Source of the DNA: JBKEDF01 sp047975325
Lineage (GTDB): Bacteria > Pseudomonadota > Alphaproteobacteria > Rhodobacterales > Rhodobacteraceae
Assembly: GCA_047975325.1 (NCBI GenBank)
Contig: JBKEDF010000089.1
Coordinates: forward strand, 1 to 64,000
Direction: 5' to 3'
Length of the DNA stretch: 64,000 bases
Shown here: piece after piece, positions 1-9,003 of the stretch
Position numbering within the stretch: the stretch's first letter is position 1
How the letters are laid out: each line of letters starts with the position of its first letter
Notes under the pieces: model-generated
Database searches by the model: none
What the model saw: the letters and a program-made list of their open reading frames with translations, nothing else
What the model was told of the DNA's origin: nothing
Program-made: the position numbers and the translations under genes

Positions 1-1634
<1,634 letters not shown>

Positions 1635-1783
1635 ATCATGTCATCCTTGCATTCGGACCACGACGCACGGCCGGGACATATCCCCGGTATCCCTTCATCA
1701 AGAGAAAACAGATGGGGCTTCCGCGTCGCTTCGGGCTTTGGTTCGGTTGCGCACTGCCCTATATCAGGGGTAATGGAGGGCCG

Positions 1784-2221
1784 ATGCGACTGATTTTGCA
1801 TTTTCTTTTGTTGTGTCTGATTCCGGTGGCCATAATGGCTCAGGACCTTGAAGATGAAATGTTCCTGGATGCACAGGGGCTTCAACCGGAGGAATTTCAT
1901 TGGGTCAAGCGCCCGGTGATCGTTTTCGCCGACAGCACATCCGATCCCGCCTTCAAGCGGCAGCTGGAATTGCTGCGGGCCAACCCCGATGCGTTGCTGG
2001 AACGCGATGTCGTGGTCATCACCGATACCGACCCACAGCCCCCCTCGGCCTTCCGGAAACGGTTTCGGCCGCGGGGCTTTTCGCTGGTCCTGATGGACAA
2101 GGACGGAAAAACGACCCTGCGCAAGCCCCTGCCCTGGGATATCCGCGAAATCACCCGCGCGATCGACAAGTTCCCCATCGCACGGCAGGAGATGCTGGAA
2201 CGCTACCCGGGGAGGAACTAG
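1784..2221 (+). CDS. Secreted DUF4174-like protein
   Basis: A 145-residue protein beginning MRLILHFLLLCLIPVAIMAQ, a typical Sec signal peptide with cleavage likely after the MA of IMAQ. The mature part (FHWVKRPVIVFADS, then SLVLMDKDGKTTLRKP) resembles the DUF4174 family, which has a thioredoxin-like outline but no catalytic cysteine pair; none is visible here. The start at 1784 is preceded by GGAGGGCC, a good ribosome binding site. Upstream codons in the same frame lack a signal sequence, which supports this start. It is divergent from the mutase gene, convergent with pccA, and wedged between them. Its function is unknown. Confidence 0.75.
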   Translation: MRLILHFLLLCLIPVAIMAQDLEDEMFLDAQGLQPEEFHWVKRPVIVFADSTSDPAFKRQLELLRANPDALLERDVVVITDTDPQPPSAFRKRFRPRGFSLVLMDKDGKTTLRKPLPWDIREITRAIDKFPIARQEMLERYPGRN

Positions 2222-2247
2222 GCCGATAGGGGCAGGGTTTTCGTCCA

Positions 2248-4251
2248 TTATTCGAATTCCATGATCACATCGTCGACCTTCAGGCTCGCGCCCGCATCGG
2301 CATTGATCTTTTTCACCACCCCCCCGCGTTCGGCGCGCAGGATATTTTCCATCTTCATGGCCTCGACCGTCGCCAGTGCCTGACCTTCCTGCACCTCGTC
2401 CCCCTCAATCACATTGATCTTCACCACCAGCCCGGGCATCGGGCAAAGAAGGAATTTCGATGTGTCGGGCAGAATTTTTTCGGGCATCAGCGCGGCAAGT
2501 TCCGCCTGACGGGGCGTACGGATATGCAGTTTCAGATCAGCCCCCCGCAAACGGATGCGAAAGCCCGAAGGGATCTTGCCGACCTTCATCACCAGGGGCG
2601 TCCCTTCAACCACCAGCCGGGCCAGCGGTTGGCCCGGGGTCCAGTCGCTTTCGACGCGCAGGGCGGCGCCATCCGCGAAAGTAACGGTGGAGCCTGCCTT
2701 ATCCGCACAGATGGCCACGGGCAGATCCTCCCCCTGAAGGCTGACCACCCAGTTTTCGCCGACATGACGTTCATGATTGTCCATCCGCCCGGAAATCCGG
2801 GCGCGACGGATCTCCATCACGCGATGCATCGCGGCTGCGGCGGCGCAGACGCGGCGCAGATCGGCCGCGCCAAGCTTCACGCCGGTAAAACCTTCGGCAT
2901 ATTCCTCGGCAATGAAGGCGGTCGTGATATCCCCCGCAACAAAGCGCGGATGGTCCATGACCGCAGCACAGAAAGGCAGGTTGTGGCCAATGCCTTCTAC
3001 CTCAAAAGTATCAAGCGCAAGCCGCATTTCCTCTATCGCCTCGGCCCGGGTCACCCCCCAGCTGCAAAGCTTGGCAATCATCGGATCGTAATACATCGAT
3101 ATCTCACCGCCCTCATAGACGCCGGTATCATTGCGCAGGATGCCGCCGCGCGGGGTCTTGCCCTCAACAGGGGGGCGATAGCGGGTCAGCCTGCCAATGG
3201 AGGGCAGGAAGTTGCGATATGGATCCTCGGCATAGAGGCGGCTTTCGCTGGCCCAGCCATTGATCTTCAGATCATCCTGCGCAAAGGGTAGCTGTCCCCC
3301 GCCCGCCACACGGATCATCTGTTCGACCAGGTCCACCCCGGTAATCAGGTCCGTTACCGGATGTTCCACCTGAAGGCGGGTATTCATTTCAAGAAAGTAG
3401 AAGTTCCTGTCCCCATCGACGATGAATTCCACTGTCCCCGCACTGGTATAGCCCACCGCGCGCGCCAATTTGCAGGCCTGTTCCCCCATCGCCTTGCGGG
3501 TCGCCTCATCAAGGAAAGGGCTTGGCGCCTCCTCAATGACTTTCTGATTGCGACGCTGGATCGAACATTCGCGCTCATGCAGGTAGACGCAGTTGCCATG
3601 GCTGTCGGCCAGGATCTGTATTTCGATATGACGGGGCTGGGTGATGAATTTTTCGATGAAGATACGATCATCACCAAAGGAATTCGCCGCCTCATTGCGC
3701 GACGATTCAAAACCTTCGCGCGCCTCATCGGCATTCCAGGCGATACGCATTCCCTTGCCTCCGCCACCGGCACTGGCCTTGATCATCACCGGATATCCGA
3801 TTTCCCCGGCGATTTTCACCGCCTCATCGGCATCGGCAATCAGGCCCATATAGCCCGGCACGGTATTTACCCCGGCTTCGGCCGCAATCTTCTTGGAGGT
3901 GATCTTGTCGCCCATCGCCTCGATCGCGCTGCTGGGCGGACCGATGAAAACCACACCCTCTTTCTCAAGGGCAAATGCGAAATTCATGTTTTCACTCAGA
4001 AAACCATATCCCGGATGAACCGCCTCCGCGCCGGTTTCACGGATGGCTGCCATGATCTTATCGATCACGATATAGGATTGGTTGGCGGGCGGCGGGCCAA
4101 TAAAGACCGCCTCGTCGGCCATCTGCACATGCAGCGCGTTGCGGTCGGCTTCGGAATAGACGGCAACCGTCCCGATCCCCATGGCCCTGGCGGATTTGAT
4201 AACACGGCAGGCGATCTCGCCCCGATTGGCGATCAGGATCTTCTTGAACAT
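2248..4251 (-). CDS. pccA: Propionyl-CoA carboxylase alpha subunit (biotin carboxylase/biotin carrier)
   Basis: A 667-residue biotin-dependent subunit that carboxylates biotin with ATP and bicarbonate, for transfer to propionyl-CoA by PccB. The N-terminal biotin carboxylase starts MFKKILIANRGEIACRVI. The ATP-grasp glycine loop KASAGGGGKGMRIAW is near residue 160, and the catalytic region near residue 290 contains EMNTRLQVEHPVTD. A PCC-type central domain follows. The C-terminal biotinyl domain carries VEAMKMENIL, with the biotinylated lysine at about K633. Length and layout match bacterial PccA. It lies downstream of a terminator-like hairpin (4290-4322) that follows a small lipoprotein gene, so it may be transcribed separately from pccB. 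An acetyl- or methylcrotonyl-CoA carboxylase is less likely given pccB, the mutase and pccR nearby. Confidence 0.95.
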   Translation of the reverse strand: MFKKILIANRGEIACRVIKSARAMGIGTVAVYSEADRNALHVQMADEAVFIGPPPANQSYIVIDKIMAAIRETGAEAVHPGYGFLSENMNFAFALEKEGVVFIGPPSSAIEAMGDKITSKKIAAEAGVNTVPGYMGLIADADEAVKIAGEIGYPVMIKASAGGGGKGMRIAWNADEAREGFESSRNEAANSFGDDRIFIEKFITQPRHIEIQILADSHGNCVYLHERECSIQRRNQKVIEEAPSPFLDEATRKAMGEQACKLARAVGYTSAGTVEFIVDGDRNFYFLEMNTRLQVEHPVTDLITGVDLVEQMIRVAGGGQLPFAQDDLKINGWASESRLYAEDPYRNFLPSIGRLTRYRPPVEGKTPRGGILRNDTGVYEGGEISMYYDPMIAKLCSWGVTRAEAIEEMRLALDTFEVEGIGHNLPFCAAVMDHPRFVAGDITTAFIAEEYAEGFTGVKLGAADLRRVCAAAAAMHRVMEIRRARISGRMDNHERHVGENWVVSLQGEDLPVAICADKAGSTVTFADGAALRVESDWTPGQPLARLVVEGTPLVMKVGKIPSGFRIRLRGADLKLHIRTPRQAELAALMPEKILPDTSKFLLCPMPGLVVKINVIEGDEVQEGQALATVEAMKMENILRAERGGVVKKINADAGASLKVDDVIMEFE

Positions 4252-4289
4252 TCATGCCCCTTCCGGGTGGCGCTGGGTGGAAATGACAA

Positions 4290-4322
4290 GGGACCACCCG
4301 GGAGGTTGGCCCGGGTGGTCCC
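4290..4322 (-). terminator. Perfect hairpin, probable terminator downstream of the 80-residue lipoprotein gene
   Basis: Positions 4290-4302 (GGGACCACCCGGG) and 4310-4322 form a perfect 13-bp stem with a 7-base loop. It sits between the small lipoprotein gene (stop at 4372) and the pccA start (4251), both on the minus strand. The minus-strand sequence after the stem is CTTGTCATTT, which has several T residues but no clean run. It could be a terminator, a partial attenuator or an mRNA-stabilising structure between the two genes. Confidence 0.6.
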
Positions 4323-4371
4323 TGTAGTGACGATTCTGGTGATGTACCCCCGCGCCTGCGGGGCGCCGGGA

Positions 4372-4614
4372 TCAATAACAGGTATTGGCGCCGGGAATGG
4401 CACAGGACCCGCCGCCGACCACGGCACCGATAAGCGCACCCTTGGTCTTGCTGCCATCCGTCGCATCCGCGATGATGGCACCGGCAACGGCACCGCCAAC
4501 CGTTCGTGCTGCGGCGCTGTTGACCACGCCACCTTCATTATAGCCATTGTTCGACACACAGGCCGACAACGAAAGGATCGCCGCAAGGGCGAGTGAAATC
4601 TGGTGAATCCGCAT
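4372..4614 (-). CDS. Small glycine-zipper lipoprotein
   Basis: An 80-residue protein with a lipoprotein signal peptide, MRIHQISLALAAILSLSACV. The lipobox LSAC puts the lipidated cysteine at residue 19. The rest contains glycine/alanine-rich stretches (VGGAVAGAIIADATDG and GALIGAVVGGGSC) typical of glycine-zipper proteins that associate with membranes. It has GAGG-type ribosome binding bases about 9 bases before the ATG. It lies inside the pccB-pccA interval on the same strand, with a strong hairpin after it. The function is unknown; family resemblance suggests an outer-membrane or periplasm-facing lipoprotein. Confidence 0.8.
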   Translation of the reverse strand: MRIHQISLALAAILSLSACVSNNGYNEGGVVNSAAARTVGGAVAGAIIADATDGSKTKGALIGAVVGGGSCAIPGANTCY

Positions 4615-4765
4615 ACTGCTTTGCCTCGTGAGCTTTTTGTTATGACACAGGATTCTACACCATCTCCGGCAGCAAAAAAGGGAAAATTCACGATATTTGC
4701 ATCACAATCGGGATGAAACCCGCCCGAAACGGGCAATATCCCGCCGAAAACAGGGGCGCCATGCA

Positions 4766-5161
4766 TCATGGCTGCCCCTCATCATCGTCCCGATCCGATA
4801 TTGCATCCGGGTTGTTCGGAACAAATATCGCAGGAAAACCGGCTTCTGCCGCTTTCACATCGATACGCAGGAGTTGATCGTAGCTTTCCGGATCGAAGGG
4901 GTCAGAGGCTGCAACGACCTCCCGTTCAATCAGCCAGGACAGACGCCCGGCATCAAGATTGCCGCGTTCAAATGGTTCTTCGCCAAAATATTCCCAAAGG
5001 GCTTGCAAAAAGCCCTCATCAGCGGCGCGATCCATATTGGCCCGGTCGCGATACCGTTCACGCCGGATGATTCTGGTCGCGCCCTTCTTGTTGGCACGAC
5101 GGATCGTAAATTGGAAATCGGTGCCGGGCAGGCGCCCGGGAAAGCCGCGATGCTTGATCAT
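4766..5161 (-). CDS. Hypothetical 131-residue protein in the pcc cluster
   Basis: I do not recognise a family. The start is supported by a strong ribosome binding site, GGGAGGT, about 6 bases before the ATG. The N-terminal third is very basic (RRANKKGATRIIRRERYRDR). The rest is acidic and probably helical (FLQALWEYFGEEPFERGN). No signal peptide, membrane segment or cysteines are visible. It lies between two small lipoprotein genes in the same orientation and may belong to the pccB transcription unit, although a terminator-like hairpin at 5202-5241 lies just upstream. A nucleic-acid-binding or ribosome-associated role could be guessed from the charge pattern, but nothing more specific can be said. 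Confidence 0.65.
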   Translation of the reverse strand: MIKHRGFPGRLPGTDFQFTIRRANKKGATRIIRRERYRDRANMDRAADEGFLQALWEYFGEEPFERGNLDAGRLSWLIEREVVAASDPFDPESYDQLLRIDVKAAEAGFPAIFVPNNPDAISDRDDDEGQP

Positions 5162-5201
5162 GCGGCACCTCCCGCAGCCATTTGCCAGCGCCGGGAGGCA
5201 G

Positions 5202-5241
5202 AAAAGCGGGCGGGCGGGGCATGGCGCCCCAAAGCCCGCCC
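5202..5241 (-). terminator. Rho-independent terminator after the 44-residue lipoprotein gene
   Basis: On the minus strand, GGGCGGGC (5241-5234), a 3-base bulge, GGGGC, a 5-base loop, GCCCC and GCCCGCCC (5215-5208) form a 13-bp stem. This is followed by CGCTTTTCT. It starts 8 bases beyond the stop codon of the small lipoprotein gene, as expected for an intrinsic terminator. Confidence 0.75.
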
Positions 5242-5248
5242 ATCAGGC

Positions 5249-5383
5249 TTATTTGTATTTACCGGTATAGGTCGGTTCGGTCGTAACCTCTTCGTAAACC
5301 GGTTGCGGTTCCGGCTTCGGGGCACAAGCGGCCAGGAAGGCAACCATACCGAGGCCGACAATAACTTTCGTGCTCTTTGACAT
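5249..5383 (-). CDS. Very small lipoprotein (44 residues)
   Basis: The protein begins MSKSTKVIVGLGMVAFLAAC, a lipoprotein signal with lipobox LAAC and the lipidated cysteine at residue 20. Only about 24 mature residues follow, rich in proline and threonine and ending YTGKYK. An AGGAG ribosome binding site lies 6 bases upstream of the ATG, and a textbook terminator follows the stop, so a real gene is likely despite the size. The function is unknown. It is the first small gene after the DUF6497-like gene in the pccB-pccA interval. Confidence 0.75.
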   Translation of the reverse strand: MSKSTKVIVGLGMVAFLAACAPKPEPQPVYEEVTTEPTYTGKYK

Positions 5384-5585
5384 CCTCTACTCCTAATTTC
5401 TTGGAGGGCAGGACTTGAATGCCGCCCCCAATCCGAGGTCTGGGCCGCTTGGATCCGACCCGGGGCGACCATAGCCTTTCCAATAGTGAATTGACACCGG
5501 GGAAACGCAAACTTCCTGCTTTGTGGCAGCACTACATCAGATTTGGCGCGTTTTCGCCGATCGGGGCGGGAAAGCTGCGCAAACA
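5384..5585. other. Intergenic stretch of 202 bases, probable promoter region
   Basis: No gene is apparent here. On the minus strand it contains the leader and ribosome binding site of the 44-residue lipoprotein gene. It probably also contains its promoter, because the gap to the gene upstream is unusually long for this cluster. No convincing -35/-10 pair or palindrome was found. Confidence 0.3.
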
Positions 5586-5957
5586 TCAGAACATCTCCCA
5601 TATGCAGGTGCCATCCTCAACGCGATAGGCTTCGAAAAACTGGGTTGCATCGGGATCGGCCTCCCCAAAGGGTAGTGCACGGTCGGAAAGCGAAATGATG
5701 ATCTGGGCAGGAGGGGGATCCTCCCCATCGATCTGCGACAGCGCAAAGCCTTCGCAAAGCGCCTGCATGTCGGCGGCGGCCATGTCGAAATCGATCTTCC
5801 CGCCCTGCCGCGCGATATCCGGTGCGATGAAACGGAACCGCGCCGTCCGGCCCCTGGGGCCGTCATCGTTCCAGATCACCTCCTGCAGGATGACACGCTG
5901 CCCCGAAGGCAGGCCGGTCATCTCCTCGCCCGGTACGGTTTCATTTTCATTGGCCAT
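5586..5957 (-). CDS. DUF6497-like protein
   Basis: A 123-residue protein with LPSGQRVILQEVIWNDDGP near the start, RTARFRFIAPDIAR in the middle and FFEAYRVEDGTCIWEMF at the end. This resembles the small Rhodobacteraceae family I know as DUF6497; the assignment is from memory. Relatives usually carry a signal peptide, but the N-terminus here (MANENETVPGEEMTG) is polar and does not look exported. It starts 45 bases after pccB in the same orientation, so it is probably cotranscribed with it. A role linked to propionyl-CoA carboxylase is inferred only from position. Confidence 0.6.
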   Translation of the reverse strand: MANENETVPGEEMTGLPSGQRVILQEVIWNDDGPRGRTARFRFIAPDIARQGGKIDFDMAAADMQALCEGFALSQIDGEDPPPAQIIISLSDRALPFGEADPDATQFFEAYRVEDGTCIWEMF

Positions 5958-6002
5958 GGCCCTGCCCCCTGCCCCGCGTGATCCTGTCTGAACAAGAAGG
6001 AA

Positions 6003-7535
6003 TCAAAGCGGAATATTGTCGTGTTTTTTCCAAGGATTGGTAAGTTTCTTGTTGCGCAGCCCGGCAAAGGCGCGCGTCACCCTGCGGCGCGTGGAATGCG
6101 GCATGATCACCTCATCAATGAAGCCGCGTTCGGCAGCGACAAAAGGATTGGCGAAACGATCCTCATAATCCCTGGTGCGCTGCGCAATCTTTTCCGCATC
6201 CCCCAATTCACTGCGATACAGGATTTCGGTTGCCCCCTTGGCCCCCATCACCGCGATTTCCGCCGTGGGCCAGGCATAGTTGAAATCCCCGCGCAGATGT
6301 TTCGAGGCCATCACATCATAGGCCCCACCATAGGCTTTCCGGGTGATCACCGTCACCTTCGGCACCGTGGCCTCACCATAGGCGAAAAGCAGTTTCGCAC
6401 CATGCTTGATCACCCCGCCATATTCCTGCGTCGTGCCAGGCAGGAAACCCGGAACATCCACAAGGGTCAGGATCGGAATTTCAAACGCATCGCAAAACCG
6501 CACGAAACGCGCGGCCTTGCGCGAAGCATCAATATCCAGACAGCCCGCCAGAACCATGGGTTGATTGGCCACCACGCCAACGCTTTGCCCTTCCAGCCGG
6601 ATGAAACCGGTAACGATATTGGCCGCGTAATCGCGCTGGATTTCAAAGAAATCGCCTTCATCAGCAATCTTGAGGATCAATTCCTTCATATCATAGGGCT
6701 GGTTGGGATTATCCGGCACCAGCGTATCAAGCGAAGGCTCCAGCCGGTCGGGCGCGTCGAAAAACGGCCGCATCGGGGCACGTTCACGATTGGAAAGCGG
6801 CAGGAAATCAATGAAACGGCGGGTTTCGGCCAGCGCCTCGACATCATTTTCATAGGCCCCATCAGCCACTGATGATTTGCGGGTATGGGTGGAGGCTCCG
6901 CCCAGTTCTTCGGCTGTGACCACCTCATTCGTGACGGTTTTCACCACATCCGGGCCGGTTACGAACATGTAGGAGCTGTCCTTCACCATGAAGATGAAAT
7001 CCGTCATCGCCGGGGAATAGACCGCGCCCCCTGCACAGGGGCCCATGATCAGGCTGATCTGCGGCACCACACCGGAGGCCATGACATTGCGCTGGAACAC
7101 CTCGGCATAACCCGCAAGCGATGCCACGCCTTCCTGAATCCGCGCACCGCCCGAATCGTTGATCCCGATCACCGGGGCGCCGTTCTGTACCGCCATGTCC
7201 ATGATCTTGCAGATCTTCTGCGCATGTGTTTCGGAAAGCGAGCCGCCGAAAACCGTGAAATCCTGCGAGAAGACATAGACCATCCTGCCGTTCACCGTGC
7301 CCCAGCCGGTCACCACGCCATCGCCATAGGGTCGGTCGGCATCCATCCCGAAATCGGTGGAACGATGCCGCACGAACATGTCGAATTCCTCGAAGGACCC
7401 TTCGTCAAGCAGGAGTTCGATCCTTTCGCGCGCTGTCAGCTTGCCCTTGGCGTGCTGCGCTTCGACCCTTTGCGCACCACCACCCAAACGTGCCGAATTA
7501 CGACGGGTTTCCAGTTCCTGAAGGATATCTTTCAT
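6003..7535 (-). CDS. pccB: Propionyl-CoA carboxylase beta subunit (carboxyltransferase)
   Basis: A 510-residue carboxyltransferase that moves the carboxyl group from biotin on PccA to propionyl-CoA, giving methylmalonyl-CoA. It starts MKDILQELETRRNSARLGGG. The tandem crotonase-like halves show VFSQDFTVFGGSLSETHAQK and GINDSGGARIQEGV in the N half, and VDVPGFLPGTTQEYGG and RKAYGGAYDVMASKHLRGD in the C half. These are the oxyanion-hole glycine motifs of this family. GGGAAGGG precedes the ATG at 7535; an upstream ATG in frame would add nine atypical residues. It is divergent from an MFS transporter across a 202-bp region with three TTTGCAAA-like palindromes, which are probable PccR sites. Confidence 0.96.
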   Translation of the reverse strand: MKDILQELETRRNSARLGGGAQRVEAQHAKGKLTARERIELLLDEGSFEEFDMFVRHRSTDFGMDADRPYGDGVVTGWGTVNGRMVYVFSQDFTVFGGSLSETHAQKICKIMDMAVQNGAPVIGINDSGGARIQEGVASLAGYAEVFQRNVMASGVVPQISLIMGPCAGGAVYSPAMTDFIFMVKDSSYMFVTGPDVVKTVTNEVVTAEELGGASTHTRKSSVADGAYENDVEALAETRRFIDFLPLSNRERAPMRPFFDAPDRLEPSLDTLVPDNPNQPYDMKELILKIADEGDFFEIQRDYAANIVTGFIRLEGQSVGVVANQPMVLAGCLDIDASRKAARFVRFCDAFEIPILTLVDVPGFLPGTTQEYGGVIKHGAKLLFAYGEATVPKVTVITRKAYGGAYDVMASKHLRGDFNYAWPTAEIAVMGAKGATEILYRSELGDAEKIAQRTRDYEDRFANPFVAAERGFIDEVIMPHSTRRRVTRAFAGLRNKKLTNPWKKHDNIPL

Positions 7536-7603
7536 GTTGTGCCCTTCCCATGATCCGCGCAACCTAACGTTGGCACCTCGCCACGGAAAGCTTTTTCAAT
7601 CAA

Positions 7604-7653
7604 ATTTGCAAATAGTTCTCAAAGAGACATATGCAAATTGAATATTTGCGAAT
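7604..7653. promoter_or_regulatory. Cluster of PccR/ScfR-type operator half-sites between pccB and the MFS gene
   Basis: ATTTGCAAAT at 7604-7613 is a perfect palindrome. ATATGCAAAT (7629-7638) and ATTTGCGAAT (7644-7653) are near copies. Centre-to-centre distances are 25 and 15 bases, so the outer two are 40 bases apart. TTTGCAAA repeats are the sequences recognised by PccR, the propionyl-CoA-responsive regulator described in Rhodobacter sphaeroides. A PccR homologue is encoded at 9004-10407 with two more copies at its own start. The cluster lies about 70 bases upstream of the pccB start and about 85 bases upstream of the transporter start, so it could control both. Confidence 0.75.
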
Positions 7654-7737
7654 ATCTTCCCTTTTCGGGACAGTGGGGCGAATCTTCTGTACATTTTCGT
7701 GATGGACAGCGACGCCGCGCAGGCGTAGCCATCACGC

Positions 7738-8955
7738 ATGTACGAAAAACCCATTGTCCGCTACCTGGACCGGACAACCCCCCCGCATCTGACAACCCTG
7801 GTTCTCATGGCGGGCGTCGGTGCCCTGTCCCTGAATGTGTTTCTGCCATCACTTCCATCGATGGCGGAAACCTACGGCGTCAGCTATGGGTTGATGCAGC
7901 TTTCGGTCTCCCTCTATCTAGCGGCAACGGCAGTTCTGCAGATCCTCGTCGGCCCGGTTTCAGACCGTTACGGGCGCCGTCCGGTAATGCTCTGGGCAAC
8001 TGGGATTTTCATACTGGCCTCGCTTGGTGTCCTTCTTGCACCCAATTATACCACCTTCATCACCTGCCGCATGATCCAGGCGGTGGTCGCCTCGGGCATG
8101 GTACTGTCACGCGCGACAGTGCGGGATATGGTCCCGCAGGATCAGGCCGCCTCGATGATCGGCTATGTCACCATGGGGATGGCACTGGTTCCGATGGCTG
8201 CCCCGGTGCTGGGGGGTTTTCTGGACCAGGCTTTCGGGTGGGAGTCCACTTTCCTGCTTATGGCCTTGTGCGGATTGGCGCTGGTAACGCTGATCTGGGC
8301 CGATATGGGGGAAACCACGACCCGACGCAGCACGAGCATGCTGGCACAGTTGCGCGAATATCCCCAACTTCTGGTATCCCAGCGTTTCTGGGGCTATTGC
8401 CTGACCTCCGCCTTTTCCTCGGGGACGTTCTTTGCCTATCTGGGCGGTGCCCCCTATGTCGGCAGCACATATTTTGAAATGGATTCGGCAACCCTTGGCC
8501 TGTATTTCGGCACTCCCGCGGTAGGCTACATGTTCGGCAACTACCTTTCCGGGCGGTACGCCGTTCGTTTCGGGGCCAACCGGATGCTGTTCTGGGGTGT
8601 CATGCTGACGGTGCTGGCCCTGATTGTGCTGGTCATTCTGACACTTGTTCTGGGGGCAAGTCCCGCAGCCTTTTTCGGAATGATGGTCGGCGTCGGGATC
8701 GGCAATGGGCTGGTCATGCCCAGCGCCAATGCAGGCATGCTTTCAGTGCGTCCGCATCTGGCCGGATCGGCCGCCGGGCTGGGGGGCGCCTTCATGATCG
8801 GCGGCGGGGCGGCGCTGTCGGTCCTGGCGGGGTTCATCCTCAGACCGGAAACCGGACCGATGCCGCTGATCCTGCTGATGCTTGCCAGTTCCGCCATCGC
8901 GGTTCCCTGCATCTTCTGGGTGATCTGGCGGCAACGCAGGGTCGGGGGGGCTTGA
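7738..8955 (+). CDS. MFS transporter, Bcr/CflA-like (drug or metabolite efflux)
   Basis: A 405-residue inner-membrane protein with about 12 hydrophobic segments. The first is LTTLVLMAGVGALSLNVFLP. The loop between TM2 and TM3 holds the MFS motif GPVSDRYGRRPVMLW. Proton-coupled Bcr/CflA-type exporters have this length and N-terminal pattern (SLPSMAETYGVS). It lies between pccB (divergent) and pccR (same strand, 48 bases downstream), so its transcript probably continues into pccR. No strong ribosome binding site precedes the ATG. The substrate cannot be read from sequence. Position suggests a link to propionate or another short-chain acyl metabolite, but a general drug exporter is equally compatible with the family. 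Confidence 0.85.
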   Translation: MYEKPIVRYLDRTTPPHLTTLVLMAGVGALSLNVFLPSLPSMAETYGVSYGLMQLSVSLYLAATAVLQILVGPVSDRYGRRPVMLWATGIFILASLGVLLAPNYTTFITCRMIQAVVASGMVLSRATVRDMVPQDQAASMIGYVTMGMALVPMAAPVLGGFLDQAFGWESTFLLMALCGLALVTLIWADMGETTTRRSTSMLAQLREYPQLLVSQRFWGYCLTSAFSSGTFFAYLGGAPYVGSTYFEMDSATLGLYFGTPAVGYMFGNYLSGRYAVRFGANRMLFWGVMLTVLALIVLVILTLVLGASPAAFFGMMVGVGIGNGLVMPSANAGMLSVRPHLAGSAAGLGGAFMIGGGAALSVLAGFILRPETGPMPLILLMLASSAIAVPCIFWVIWRQRRVGGA

Positions 8956-8963
8956 CGCGGAAA

Positions 8964-8993
8964 CTTTGCAAAGCCAGTTTCAGCTTTGCAAAG
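8964..8993. promoter_or_regulatory. Paired PccR operators overlapping the pccR translation start region
   Basis: Two identical perfect palindromes, CTTTGCAAAG at 8964-8973 and 8984-8993, have centres exactly 20 bases apart (about two helical turns). The second runs directly into the ribosome binding site AAAGGGGGG of pccR, whose ATG is at 9004. Binding here would be expected to affect transcription entering pccR and suggests autoregulation. The match to the TTTGCAAA core is exact in both copies. Confidence 0.8.
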
Positions 8994-9003
8994 GGGGGCC
9001 GCG

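Noticed and set aside
3361..4596. Long plus-strand reading frame opposite pccA
   Set aside because: Antisense shadow of a well-established gene in GC-rich DNA.
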